A stretch of DNA of 64,000 nucleotides from Haematococcus lacustris. Its lineage: Eukaryota > Chlorophyta > Chlorophyceae > Chlamydomonadales > Haematococcaceae. This document shows, piece after piece, positions 29,901 to 47,772 of the stretch. How positions within the stretch are numbered: the stretch's first letter is position 1; each line of letters starts with the position of its first letter. The position numbers were made by a program, and so were the translations under genes. Under the pieces are notes generated by a model. The model had not been told where the DNA came from, did no database searches, and worked only from the letters and a program-made list of their open reading frames with translations. The stretch is taken from assembly GCA_030144725.1 (NCBI GenBank), contig JASKMD010000021.1, positions 1,695,768 through 1,759,767 on the forward strand, in the 5' to 3' direction.

Positions 29901-32900
29901 CTCGGCCTGGTTAGCCCCAGCCCCCAGCCAAGGCCCCTGGTTACTGTCCTGAACCACACCGCTTGGCATGCTGCCCCGAACAGCGCTGCCGCCCCAGCTG
30001 CCTGCAAACACCGGCCTGCCGGCAGCCTCCCCAGTAGGCAAAGGGGTGGCCTGAGTGAGTCCACCGGTGCTACAGCTTGCTCTGGGATACATCTGGGTCA
30101 GGGTGGGGGGCTGAGGGGGGCTACCCGCTGAGCTGGAGCATGGGCTGACAACAATGTCGTCTGAGTTCAGGGGAGGGCTAGGAGAGGGGGGCGGTACTTG
30201 GGGTGCTGTAGGTGGGTGTGGAGGCAGAAGAAGCTGCCCAGCAGCTGCCTGTAGGTGGGTGGGAGTTGTGGAGAAAGGCGGACTGCTGTGTCTGGAGGCC
30301 AAGGCAGCGGAGGAGTGGGAGTGAGGAGGGCCCAAGGAGTAGTCTGAACTTTGTGCATTCACAGGTGGCTTGGCTGGTACATATGTAGCTGCTCCAATTG
30401 CTGCACCTGCTCCCCCCACGAACGAGCTTGAAGGCAGCAGGCGGTAAGGGGAGGCTACGGTATTGGCTGGTGACTGAGCAGCTGAGCGGTATGGGGTGAG
30501 TAGGGCTGCATCAGCGCTGAGTGCAGGTTGGTGAGAGCTCCATGCGGGAGCATCAAGGACCTGGCCCCTTTTGCTGCTGGCAGGGAGGGAGAGGTCGGGC
30601 TGCATGAGGGACGCTGGGGGCTGCTGCTGCACTGCCAGGCCTATCAGGAGCAGCAGACCGAGGCCGGTCAGGAGTGTGAGCAGCGTATAGTGCAGGGTGT
30701 TGAAGGCCCTGAGGGACAGGGTGGGCAGCATCAGGTGAGCAGATAGCATCAGGTGAGCCACAAACATCAGGTGACATGCGGCATATGGCAAGCAGGCTGC
30801 GCACATTGTGCATAGGGTGGCAGGTCAGAGGGTCTGAGGCCTCTCAGCCAGGCCTCTCAGCCAGGCCTCTCAGCCAGACCAGGCCAGAGCAACGACACCT
30901 GGCCGTACAGGCAAGGCAATCCTTAAGACTAGGTGGCACTGTCACTGTGCCTTGGCTGTCAGGCATCTCACCAGGGAGGGCAGCTCAGGCATCTCCCCTC
31001 TTGGATGGCGCCCCAGCCAGGCAAGCAGGTGGCGCACAGAATGCCTGCATGGCCCTCTGCACACATTGCATCCTCGTACATGCGGGCAGCAGTGCGGGCG
31101 TCAACCCTGGCTTTGCCGCCAGGCCACACCATGACGAGGTCTTGCCACACCTGCAGTCCACACGGCAGGCTGCAGGGGCTGCTGCTGGCGCAAACACAGG
31201 CAGAGCTTCACAACCAGAGCTGACATGCATGACAGGCTTGGTGAAGGAGCAGAGGGATTCATGCCAGCGCTGCATCTACCAGACAAAACCACAGTGCTCA
31301 CAAGACACATAAGTGTTGGAACTACCAGTCTGATACACATATGGCCGGCAGGTGTTTTCCCTGTTCCTTATCCTTGACCCACCTGCAGCTTGCTGGTGTC
31401 ATGGTCCAAGACCTCCAGCGCTGCCCAGGGCCCCCTGGATCTGTGCAAGGTGTGTCCATCCTCCCCGCCTGCCCCAGTCAGCAGCGCCACGTTGCTGCTG
31501 TTGCTCAGGAGCCAGTGCAGGCTGCCGTGCAGGCTGTTGTTGCTGACCTGGGCTAGAAACTCCATCACCACAGCCTGGGCCTGAGCCTGCAGCAGCTGGC
31601 GGGTGGCGGTGAGGAGCTGGGTCTGCAGCACTGACACCAGCTGGGAGCGACCATCATGGGCACAAGCGCCCGGGTAGGGGCAGCGCTGCACCACCTACAG
31701 CACAGGCAGCAGCGGGAGGATGTGGCAGCTTCAGTAATGAGGGTAAATGAGGGGTGCATCAGGCGGAGGCAGGGCCACCTTGCTTGGCTGTTGTGGCCCG
31801 GCAATGACTGTTGTACTTATCACAAGCCCCTTAACACGAACATATGTACCCTACCGCAGATGAGTCCACCTGCACTGTGTGGTGGTGGTGCTGCTGACGT
31901 CTGCACCCCGGGCTTACCTGGGAGAAGGGGTTTGAGTGCCAGTAGCCATTTTGGGGTACTATCAGCCCTCCTCCCAGCTGGGTGTTTGAGCAGTCAGCTC
32001 CAGGGGGGCATGGGTGGCAGCTGTGAGAGTGAGGGTCTGCGGGCAGAGCAGTGCAAAGGGGTTGGTCCTGAGCTGCTGTAGTGCCATGCTGTGCCTGTTT
32101 AAGCACAGCACGGAGATCTATGCAAGAGTGTCCCAGGTTGTGTGCGCAGGTGGCTGGACATACTCAATGACAGTACACTACTGGTGACAATGCTGCACTG
32201 ATTGGTTGCTGCCAAGCAGCTGACTGAAGGCCCTTGTATTTTACCCAGCCCTCGTGTCTCAGCTGTGGTGGAATGCCAATATAGAGGTTTCAGTGGTGGC
32301 ATGCAGATGTGGCTGTGTGGGGGGTTCTGGCGCCAGGGCCAGGGGGAGATGCAAGGGTGCAACTTATGACGTCAGTGGATGGCTCACCTGTGTTGAAGGT
32401 GCCAGCCTCACAGGGCAGGCACTGGTCGCCAGTGGCAGCCAGGAACTCGCCTACAAGGCAGTTGCGCATGCCCACTATGACCTGCAGGCGATGTGAGCCA
32501 ATTAGCCGTGAACAGTTGAGGAAACCTAAGTGGGGGGCTAGGGTTGCCTGGTGGGAGTCCCTGACACGGCTTGCTGAGTGGAACACGCTAGCAAAGGTGT
32601 GTGCTGTGCTGGTGCCCTGTGTCCTTTGCAACATCACCTCAGCCCCGCGCAGCGCTTGCAGACCTGCATGGTTTGACCAAGGAGGATGCATGGTCCCAAG
32701 CATTACAGCCCAGGGCTCTGGCAAGCAACAGCCAAGCAGCGACCATCATCAAGCAGCTGTCATGCAGCCTGAGCCTAGTGGCTAAAAGCCATAAACATTA
32801 CCAGGGCGATGCAGCGGGGCACTTACTGCAGCAGTGTGCAGGGCACGCAGCGGGCTGGTGGCTGTGAAGCTCATGGGGTGCAGGCCAGCAGTGCCCCGCA

Positions 32901-35900
32901 AACGCAGCGCGGTGAAGCTGGCACTGCCATTGCGCGCTGCCAGCTGTGTCTGCCCGGTCAGGGAGGGGGCGTGGCCTGTTACTAGCACAGCGCTGCTGCC
33001 CAGTTGCTCCCCTGTGTTGCAACACAGCCAGCGCCTCTGAATGAAACTAGGAAGGGGTGTGGTGCTGCATAAAGGGATGTGGTCATCACTCACTCCTGTA
33101 TCTGCTACCATCTGTACCTAGCATCTGCTCAAGAAGGGATGGGGTTTTCTAACTAGGGCAGGCTGAGCTCTGCTAGTCTAGGCTGACAATGCTTGACAGG
33201 TGTCGTTGTGTCACGTGCAAGCAGCAGCTCGGCATGCCTGCACGTGACACAAGCTCGGCATGCCTGCATGGCATTGCAGCGGGTACTGACCTGACACCAC
33301 CTGGCTGTAATGATCCAGCACGTCAACCTGGACGGTCAGGTCATCGCTTGAGGTGTAGAACGGAACCACGGGTGGAGCTGACAGAGCAAAAGGGGAGCTG
33401 GCCACAGCAGGCCCATACCCCCCTTCTGCTGTGTTGCCCTGAGGCAGCAGTGGTGGTCAGCAGCAGGGGCAGAAGGGGCAGCAGGGACGTCAGCATCAGC
33501 AACACAATTCCTGAGTGGCCTGCAAGTTTTGGTGCTGTTGGTGGTCGTGGCCACTGCCTGTATGGGGTGGCGTGCACAGGTATGACCCCTAGCTGCCATG
33601 CCTGTGCCTGACCAGCAGGTCCTTGTAGTGGGACATTATGACCCCCCCACACATCTCATTGGCCAGCCAGCTTCTCTCACCTCCCACTCGTCACAGGGTC
33701 CCAGGGCATCCCTCTGTGCCACCGCCCAGTCCCTCTTGGCATACTGCTCATCCTGCACCAGCCTCAGGGCCTCCAGGCGGCGCGCATCAGCCGCACACAC
33801 CACGGTCAGGCTGTGCTGGTGCTGCCAGTACACTGCCTCACCCCCACCCCCCAGCGCGGCGTTGCGCTTCATGGTGCTGTTGTAGAGGATCAAATGGAAG
33901 CAATCCTGACCAGGGTCACAGTCGCCTAGGCCAGAGACGTGCAGGGCACCACCACTGATGCCAGTGTTGGCAGTCCAGTCACAAACGATCAGCTCTGCAG
34001 CCAGGCAACAACACAACACGCTGCACCAAGAGGCTGTGTTGTGTATGGGCCTGAGCAGTGTGGCCTGATCTCCATGCAACGGTGCCAGCACCAGCACAAC
34101 ACACCGCAGGTCAATGCCGGCGGTACCTACTTGGACCGTATCTCTGCAAATGCCATGCAACAATGGTGATGACGGGTGTGGGTCAGATGTTAGCATCCCA
34201 GCTTGGCAAAGAGTCGCTTTGTGACTTCGAATGCTGAGGCTCATCACCAGCCACGGGCAGATTCATCTATCCCTCAGACAAGCCAAGCAGCCACACCAGT
34301 TTTCACCACTGTGCCACCCTCATCATCGGCCAAACTCCGAGTCGTGCACATACCATCCTATGGGTGCTGAGTCCAGCTCTCACCTGAGGTCAGGGCTGGC
34401 TGGTAGCCCTGGATGCACAAAGCGCCACCACCTCCCTGGCCGCATCCTAGGTTGTTCACCCAGGCCTGTTGCACAGGGCTCAGCAGCCGCCGCTCCAGCA
34501 TGGCTGAGTTGTTCACAAAGCCCACACGCACAAACTGCAGGCCCAGAGAATGTAGGAAGCACAGAGCAGGTGACTGACACCCTGTGAGGGTGGGGATGGC
34601 TGCGTTGTAAGGGCATGCCCGTGCTGTTGGCCTCCAACATGGCCGCTAGCGGCAGGCAGGGAAGGAGGCAGGCAGGCAAGGAGGTTGCTGGTTCTAGGTG
34701 AGCATGGCCACGGCACATGATGAGGATGGCAATGATGAGGATGACAGCATAAGCTGCAGGTTGTTGCATAGCTGTAAGCATTTTTCACCACCACAGTGCA
34801 GCAATTGACCGAAGTGCATCCTATAGCCAGCGAGTGGCACTGGACCTTGCCAGGGTGGTGCAATTCCCTCTCTCCTGCAAGATTGCTGACCTGGCCATAG
34901 CTGGCGTGCAGGACCACAGCGCCCCCCGTGGCTGCTGTGTTGTTGGCCAGCAGCAGGTGCGGGCCCGTCATGTAAGTGGGGCTGCCACCCGAAGCAAGCA
35001 GCGCTCCACCCACAGCTGCCCGGTTGCCAGTGAAGGTGACGCCCTGCACGTGATCAACGCTCAGGGTGGGCGTCCCCAGCATGGCCTGATGCCCTGCTGG
35101 GCACCTGACAAGGTGCTCGACCAGGTGCCTGATCAGGCACCTGGTCAACATGTGCAGGTCCTCAGGCGGAGGCGGTAGCAGAGCGCTTGCCTCACCAGCC
35201 TTATGGCTAGAGTTTGTGGGGTACTTTGTAATGGAGTTTGTGGCCTCAAGGCAGGCGTAGTGAGGGCATTGGCGCTGCATAAGTTTGCTGACAGGCATGT
35301 GTAACATAGAGCCTTAGAATGACAGGTACACACATAGGTGCATGCCATGGATTTCACCATGATGATTACTAATTCCCAATGCATGCAAAGACTCCTGCTT
35401 TACAGTACACAGGGTTGTTGCTATGTTTGCCGCACCAGGTCAGAAGCGCTGAGACCAGCGGATGCGTCTTCAGCGCCTGAGCCGTCAAAGCTAAGGTCAC
35501 CCATGCGGTCCGCATACACAGCCCCTCCCAGGGCAGCCTGGTTCTGAATGAAGAGGGTCCCACCTGGACAGCACAGGGAGTGGGCTGGCTGGGCGATAGC
35601 AATGTGCTCTGGCTGCACCATTGGTTGCCATTGATGTGTCCTATCTGTTGCAAAGTAGGTGTGTCACACGCTTAATCACAGCTCTGCCGTGCTGCTGTAC
35701 CATGCTCTGCTGTACCAAGTTGCCAATGGGCAAGGCCAAGCAGCCGTACCAGCCTGACCTTTCCTACGGCCATAACCACCATCATCATCATCATGCTCTG
35801 CCTCACTGTGCTCAGCCCCGTGATTGTTTGTATGGGCATCTTGACATACATGCCCTGTGCCTCTCTACGCTGCAGGCCTTGATGCACTATTTCGCTGTGC

Positions 35901-37416
35901 ATATCGCATCTTCCCATAACCATGTGGAAGTCAGCAGGCAAGTCACCCACCAGACACCACCAGGACGCTGGCTTGGGCGCTGATGGCGCCCCCAAAGCTC
36001 TGGCCTTGGTTCAAGGGGTCCAAGGCCCAGTCAGCGCTTACCAGGCCAGCTGTGTTGTTGATGAAGCGCGCCCCAACCACCCTGAAGCTGGGCACCTGCA
36101 AGGAGGGGTGCAGGCTGCCCGGGTGGGAGGATATGCATGGGCCAACAAAGCGCTCTGATATCCATGGCCACATGGGTACAGACTGAGTACAAGAACTAAA
36201 CAAGAACAAGAGTTCTAGACCACCACAAGGCAGTCCTTGGGCTCACTGTGCCTTATCTGTCCTACCGCCCTGATCGGACAACTTACCTAACCTAACCTGA
36301 CCTAACTTGACCTAACCTTGACACTGAGCCAGGTGAAAAAGACACAGTTTTTGGCTGTAGCCAGACACAGCACTACCACCTGACCATGTGCCTGGCTTGC
36401 TTCGTGTACTCTACGTCTGTACCCTGCGGCCCCTGTGCCTACTTACCTGAGCAGTGTCGATGCCTCCGCCACTGAGAGTCGCTACGTTGCCTTGGAAGGT
36501 GCAGTTGGATGTCGTCACCTGAGCTTGCCAGCATGCACCAGCGGCCCACTGGAGGCCTGGGCTGATTCAGGAGAAGCTGGCCACCTTGGTCCCACTACCA
36601 ATGCCATGCGTGCGACAGAGCAGCGCAGTGACATCCACCCAGAGCAGGAACAACCCAGGGGTCATAACAATGAATGCAGTGTCGTAGGTTTGGCAGGCAG
36701 TGATGCTGGAATCTGCAGTAAGGTGTGCCTGCTGCTGCTGCTGCTGCTGGTGTTGATGATGAGGGTGAGCTGTGCGCAGTGTTCATAACCTGCCTCAAAT
36801 CTCAGAACAGGTTTACCTGAGTACAGCAATGCTTCAACGTGAGAGGTATGGGGCCCATAGGAGAGCCTGGTGCATGACACTGTCGTCACTTTGGCGACCC
36901 GAGTGAATGGGTAATGCCTTGACGTCACGGGAGGCAGTTGAAGGTAGTGGAACAGGGCAGTGCATCACATCCACTGACTGTTGATATGGCATGGTGTGGC
37001 CCTTGGCTGCCTGCTCCCACCTGCTCGCAAGAGCGGACCATGACTGCCCCACCGCTGTATCCAGCACTGTTGGAGGCAAAGAAGCTGTTGTGGAGGTTCA
37101 CTGCCACCAAGCTTGGACCCTGCAGTATGGCACCCGCCCCCACCACCACCACCATGTCATCATCACACCCTGCAGTACTGCTGCTGGGGCAGTTCCTGGG
37201 TGTGCACCATTGGGGCACTCAAGAGAGTTCAGCAACACTACATCATCACAGTGGCGTGATGCACCTCCCTTGTCACCACTATTGCACCCTAGACCCTGCA
37301 ACACCCCGAGTAGCTGAAGCATACAGCCATTCAGGCAACGAATGGAGGGTGGAGCGCAGTAGCGACGTGACAAGCTTGCAAGGAAGGATGTGACATGGCA
37401 GCAGCAGCAGTAGCGT

Positions 37417-37470
<54 letters not shown>

Positions 37471-40400
37471 CAGCAGCAATAGCAGGGGCGACAGCATCAA
37501 CAGGAGCAGCAGGGGCGCCAGCATATGGCAGACTTGTCCTCCTGCCTCAGTTTGACCTGACTCACCCCGGCCCCTATGGCCCCTCCAAACCCGATGACAT
37601 TATCACTCAGGGAGTCGCCATACTGCCCAGCAACGTTGGCGACGAAGGAGCTGCTGCTGATGTTGGCGAGGCGAGTGTCCCCAGCCAGGTGCAGGGCGCC
37701 ACCCATGATGCCAGCCTCATTGGAGTGGAAGGCTGACTGCTCACAGTTCACTAGCACAAAACCCCTGGACAGCGCCAGACACAACCAGCAGCGATGTCAC
37801 CGCAATGGCTAGATGATGAGGCTGGCAAGGAAAACTGAAGCTGACTGCGGCACAGAAGCTAGGGGAATGGGTGCGGTATTGGAGGGGTTGTAAACAGGGA
37901 TCAACGTGCCAAGGTACACGCAGACCCTGCTAAGAGCCCGTTAGAATGAGGTATGTGTTCTGAGCTGGGATGGCCCACAGCCCTGATAGCACACGGATAA
38001 CATAGCCCCGCCAAAACGTGTGGGAGAAACGTACGCTGAGCCTTGCTTGCCTTGCGACAAAAGACACATTCCCACCTGATTGACAAGCCACCTCCGTGGA
38101 AGCTTGCATAATTGGAGTTGAAGACAGTGGAGAGGGCACTGAACCTGACGGCTTGCTGGCCTGACTCAGGGCCCAGTGCACGCAAACCACCTCCTTCTAC
38201 GTATGCCGATGTCTTGGGGTCTGCCAGCTGAGCTTTCAAGGCATCAACCCTGCAACATGGCGTCAGAAACAGCTGTGGCAGCTGCTATTGCAATGACAAC
38301 AGCACAGCAGCAGCAGCCCATTTCAGCACAATGACAACAGCACAGCATAAGCATGGCTTCAAAGTAACCCAGTGATGGCAGTTGACCTTGCTGATGCAAA
38401 CGTTATGCTGCTGTCAATGCCGCATGACCAAGCAGAATGTGCCAATGCACAAGAAGCATCGCCTGACAACACGCCCGCTATAGCTGTGCTGGTGGCCTGG
38501 GCTGCCTGACCTGACTGCCAAGGATAAGGAATACCCTGAGCTGGGCTACAAGCGGTAGTAGTGTGCCACCTCTAAAGGTGCTTTAACTTCCATCAGCGCA
38601 TGTTTGTCATGCCAACAGAAGGCTATAACCCAGTCACAGGGGCCAGGCAGCAGGTTGTAGGCACCCATGCCATGTATGTGGGAGTTGCTCCATACAAACA
38701 AAACACCACCCCTAGTGAGGTTCCTATCATTCTACCTTTGCGCTGGTAATTATTGCCCGCCAGACTGATGAGAGAGGTGCTGCCAAGTAATGCCATTTTG
38801 CAAGTTCGTGCAAAACAAGGCCATCCCTGGACAGTGTGACGGTAGGAGGGCAGGCTGAAGCACAGCTGTCACTCACCCCATGAGGTCCCCTGCGGCATTG
38901 GCAGTGAAGTTGCATCCATGCACCTCCAGTGAGGAGGCAGTGACCAGCTCCGCCCCACCGCCTGCCAGCCCAGCTTTGTTGGCAGTGAAGCTGGCAGAGA
39001 GGAGGTGCATGGGGCCCAAGGTGCTAGATGCATGCAAGCCGCCTCCGGTAGACTGTGCGCCCAGGGCCATGTTGCTGGTGAAGTTGGTGCGCACAATGGT
39101 CAGAGCCTGGGAATACAAGTGTCAAAATGACCCCCAGCAGGCTCACATGATACTAAAGAGGCAGGCAGGGCAGGTACATACATGTGACTGCAGCTTCAGC
39201 TATGTTGCTGCAGCAGGTATCGTGCAATGTTGAGGATGGGAGTAATTCAACTCAGGCAGGTCAGCACCTGGACGGGTGTACATCAGCACGTGGTTCCTGC
39301 TTAGCTAGCATCTACTGAGGCAAACAGTGCAAGCAAAACGATGCCAGTCAACATCTGACTGTCCACACTTCCCCATGGTCCTGGCAACACCCCATTGCCT
39401 TGTGCTCACATGTGCAGTGATCCAGGCGCCGCCACCCTGGCCACTGACAGGTGTCCCAGCATCCTCTGGAGCCTCCGCTGTTTCTGTCTCACCAGCCTTG
39501 TTTGCAATGAACCTGCAGCTGATGAGCTGCACGGTGGCATGGGAGGACTCCACATACAGCCCGCCTCCCAGAGCCACAGACTCCCTGGCCAGCTGGGAGA
39601 AGTTGACCCTTAGGGGGGTGCTGCCCATGGCCACCCGCTGACTTAGTGCATGGCGTGGTCCAGGCAGCACCTGGTTGTGGCCGAAGGTGACGTTGAACAG
39701 CACCACCTGCTCGCTGGAGAAGAGCACGGTCACTGCGCCCCCCTGACCTGTGCTGCTACAGTCATGCAGGCGGCTGCTGTTGATGTACACCTGGGACACT
39801 GACTGGGCCAGCACAGCCCGGCCAGCACCCTGGAACTGGGTACGAGTAATGAACAGGCCTGACATGCTGACAGCACTGACAGCCCCCACATGCCTATTTT
39901 TGATGTTGCTGTCTGTACTGTTCGCTGTGTGCTGCGTGGTGTTGCCTGAGAGGAAGTGGGAGTCTGCAACAATGAGGTTGCTGCCAGCGCCTTGCACGCG
40001 TACAGCTGAGTGGCTGCCGTAACCCTGCACAGTGAGTGGAAAGCATCATGGGCGGGTGCAGGATGCCACAGGGATGAAGGGAACTGCAGCATAGCACGCA
40101 CCTGGAAGCTGCAATTGCGGATCACTGTTGTGAAACTCCCACCAGCATGGGCTAGTCTGCTGCTGTCTGACACAACGCTCCCTTGCTCACAGCCTGCGCA
40201 GCCGCAGTGTCCCAACATTTAGGATGCAAGGGCAGCTGTCTGGTGGTCGAGGATGTCGGCTGCGGGCTGTGCCTTACCCAGGAAGGTCACGTTGCTGACC
40301 CCGACCCGACCGATGCCGGCACCGCTGAAAACAGCTTGCAGTGCAACCCGCATAGCCCCGACGCACGTAATGATGGTGGCATCCCTGTCTAAGCTCGAGA

Positions 40401-40723
40401 TAAAGACGCCCTCCGGCAGTGACAGCGGCGATGTTAGCTCGAAGCGTCCCGGCGCCAGCACCACTGAGGCTGGCGCAGTAGTGGAAGTCGGGGCCTGCGC
40501 CCAGACTGCGGTTACACCCGCTGAGAAACAGCCCTGGACGACTCCCGCAGCCGATGCCGCGCACCCGCTTCAGTGCCTCCTTCAGTGCATCGACACTACT
40601 GACGCTAACGGCCTGGGGCATCCTCGCTGACTCCTGGCCGGCATCAAACTTCAAAGCTCCATTATTTGCCAGTGCTGATGCCAGTAGCTGGAGAAGGACC
40701 AGTAGAGTCGGAGATGCACGCAT
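23961..40723 (-). CDS. Giant PMP-repeat membrane protein with Cys-rich and multi-TM modules
   Basis: Starts with ATG at 40723 and a signal peptide (MRASPTLLVLLQLLASALA), then WAQAPTSTT and FELTSPLSLPEGV. Exons down to about 33400 encode parallel-beta-helix repeats of the polymorphic outer membrane protein type with GGA and FxxN signatures: FTSNMALGAQSTGGGL and NKAGLAGGGAEL (38.9-39.1 kb), FVANVAGQYGD (37.7), FFASNSAGYSGGAVMV (37.1), FINNTAGL (36.1), FTGNRAAVGGALLASGG (35.0), GFVNNSAML (34.5). Then come a GCC2/GCC3 (ephrin-receptor-like) module CLPCEAGTFNTGEPS (32.4), CPPGADCSN (32.0), CAEGHAGILCATCLPGW (31.1), and many hydrophobic segments: LLTLLTGLGLLLLIGLAV (30.7), ALALTASCIYLYPSVVTALL (26.8), GVPGLLLLAAGLPMACAV (26.2), ESVIMLRKLVVAAVSVLL (25.4), LVHLYLLLLLPLC (24.95). 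The end is YASYGDERSNVKDIV at 23961. This architecture is known from volvocine algae; its role (cell surface or channel) is not established. Thirty or so exons; limits approximate. Confidence 0.75.
27471..27634. repeat. 118-bp insert between 23-bp direct repeats
   Basis: The 23 bp at 27471-27493 (containing ATCCACTTGTATGACTAGC) recur exactly at 27612-27634. The AT-rich sequence between has internal repeats GGTGATACGC, GGTGATATAA and CATGCTCAA. It lies in an intron of the giant gene. Confidence 0.8.
35119..35146. repeat. Perfect 28-bp palindrome
   Basis: GACCAGGTGCCTGA (35119-35132) is followed directly by its reverse complement TCAGGCACCTGGTC. It lies in an intron of the giant gene, beside an exon near 35095. 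In RNA it would form a 12-13 bp hairpin. Confidence 0.9.
37418..37485. repeat. (AGC)n microsatellite in intron
   Basis: About sixteen uninterrupted AGC units and further imperfect ones, in an intron of the giant gene; the long Leu-only frame on the minus strand is an artefact. Confidence 0.9.
38495..38720 (+). pseudogene. Degraded Fanzor C-terminus and 3' region in intron
   Basis: The plus strand reads LTAKDKEYPELGYKR and two stops (38515-38562), followed by CATCAGCGCATGTTTGTCATGCCAAC, GGCCAGGCAG and finally CCCTAGTGAGG (38703-38713), in the same order as the 3' region of the copies at 995 and 6499. The catalytic motif is gone. It sits in an intron of the minus-strand giant gene. Confidence 0.45.
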
Positions 40724-41002
40724 TGTTACAACGCAGTTTCCTTCACAACCTTGCTCATATGCTCTGCAAGTTCCAAAGGATCAGTGCTGCCATACTCAAC
40801 GTCCTAAGCGCGCCTGCGGCCGACAGCTGGCGACAGCTTGTTACGGTGCATGGCACCTTGGACACAGTACATTGAAGATATAGCTGAGCAATTTGCGTTT
40901 GTCAACGATCAAAATGCTGCGGAGCCCACATGGGTGTGGCTCGGACACACTCTGCCAAGCAATTGTTTCCCCCTCCAGCTATGCAAGCGTCTGCTGAAGG
41001 GA

Positions 41003-41215
41003 CCTGATTCTGCCTTTGCATTGGTACTGGTTGCCCGCAGGGCCGTTGAGGCAGGGGAATGTGAGGTACCCTGCTTACCTGACAACAGCTCTTGGCCTCC
41101 TGGTCGCGCCTCAACTCTTGCCACCGCCACACAGTGGGCAGCAGCAGGGTTGCGGAAGCAAAGCACAACACAGGCAGGAGGGATGACGGTAGGTGCCTTG
41201 AGCAGCTTGGCTTCG
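41003..41215. repeat. Dispersed SINE-like repeat (four copies)
   Basis: About 210 bp here match 42500-42720 (CCTGATTCTGCCTTTGCA, GTTGCCCGC, CCACACAGTGGGCA, GGGATGAC). Shorter copies of the core (TTGTTGCCCGCTGGGCTGATG) are at 38738-38790 and 44545-44600. All are in introns or spacers. No coding potential and no pol III boxes were identified. Confidence 0.65.
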
Positions 41216-41272
41216 ACCTGGCACCTAACACTGCAGCTGCAACAGCTTATGCCTGGGTGGGTAGCACCAGCA

Positions 41273-41275
41273 GTG

Positions 41276-41306
<31 letters not shown>

Positions 41307-41356
41307 CAGCACCAGCAGCACCAGCACCAGCAGCAGCACCAGCAGCAGCACCAGCA

Positions 41357-41389
<33 letters not shown>

Positions 41390-41395
41390 GCATTG
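41273..41395. repeat. (AGC)n / (ACC AGC)n microsatellite
   Basis: AGC triplets mixed with ACC, in the spacer between the divergent giant gene and dynamin gene; the Ala- and Ser-only frames across it are not considered genes. Confidence 0.9.
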
Positions 41396-41819
41396 CCAGA
41401 GTTTCCTTCAGACTGTGCCAGGCTTTTTCAGTCGACTTAGACTGAAGCCCTGTCAGTGACAGTGTCACAGGTGGAAGGCACCCTATCAGTAAACAGTTAG
41501 TCCGCTCCGAACAAGCACAACCACTGTTGTGCGAGTTGATTGGACTGACAGAGGGATTGTTGTGCGGCTTCGTGAGTGACATTGCCCCGTGAACACTCTC
41601 CCGTGAATTTGCGGTTGTAGAGTAACGCCAGTGTGGCCCGCCCAGTGGTTCGCGCTGGTGGGATTCACCTTTGGCCAACGATGCCGCACGGACTAGGCGC
41701 ACCGATCCGTGCTGCGGCGGTGAGCGCAACTGGCCGACGCGCTCTCACAGCTTGATTATCGCTTAGGCAGCTGTACACCGTGCATGGCTGTGGTGAGCGC
41801 AGGGCCTCGCAGGCTCGAA

Positions 41820-47054
<5,235 letters not shown>

Positions 47055-47237
47055 CCAGCCTTCTGATGTGTTGCAACCATAACACGAATGGTGAAACGGG
47101 GCAGTTGAGTGTTGGACCTTAGCTGCACAGTTGATCACCACAGCAGCACTGAGAAATGCCAGGCTGTTAGGACCAACAGGGGCCCCGGAACCCTGGCCTG
47201 CCCCAGCTGCTGCCACCCCCCCCAGTAGCCCCGCGCG

Positions 47238-47357
47238 TCAGTATCCAGCCCGTAGTATCCAGCCCGCAGTACCCAGCCTGCAGTAACCCGAGTTGGCGCC
47301 AGCCCGCAGTATTGCCAGCCCGCAGTAGCGACAGCCCGCAGTAGTACCAGCCCGCAA
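47238..47357. repeat. CAGCCCGCAGTA repeats in LINE 5' UTR
   Basis: About nine copies of a 10-14 bp unit related to CAGCCCGCAGTA. Such short repeats before ORF1 may be promoter units. Confidence 0.75.
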
Positions 47358-47772
47358 GCTCGCAAGCGGTGAGGTGGTAAATCTCCTCGCAGCCCAGCAG
47401 CCAGCACAGCATCGTCTCTCAGCAGCCCAGAAGCACAGCTTCGCGTTCAGCTTAGCAGTTTGGGCAGCAGCAGTTTGGCCTAGCTCTCCATCGCAGAACA
47501 GCAGCGCAGTCGCAGCAGCAGCAGCAGTAGCAGCAACAGCAGCAACAGCAGCAGCAGCAGTGGAGTCTCCACCGACAAGGAGTAGTCTACAGGAAGAAAC
47601 CCCGCCTTGTGTGCTGCACTCTGTGCAAGCCGGCAACCTTATCCTTCCAGCCCAGCCCCCGGGTCAATGGGGGACTGCTGAGCTAAGTGGCTCACCAGTG
47701 TGGCACCTTCTTTGCTGGTGCCCTGCTGACCCTCCCATCTTGCTTTGTGCCAGGCCTCTGCTGCGGACCTCC

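Noticed and set aside
36277..36318. Interstitial telomere-like CCTAAC repeats
   Set aside because: The units vary (CCTAAC, CCTGAC, CTTGAC) and are too few; they do not fit the TTTAGGG-type repeat of algae.
40838..41440. 200-codon plus frame with Ala/Pro runs
   Set aside because: It crosses a dispersed repeat and an AGC microsatellite in the divergent spacer, with no conserved motif or splice pattern.
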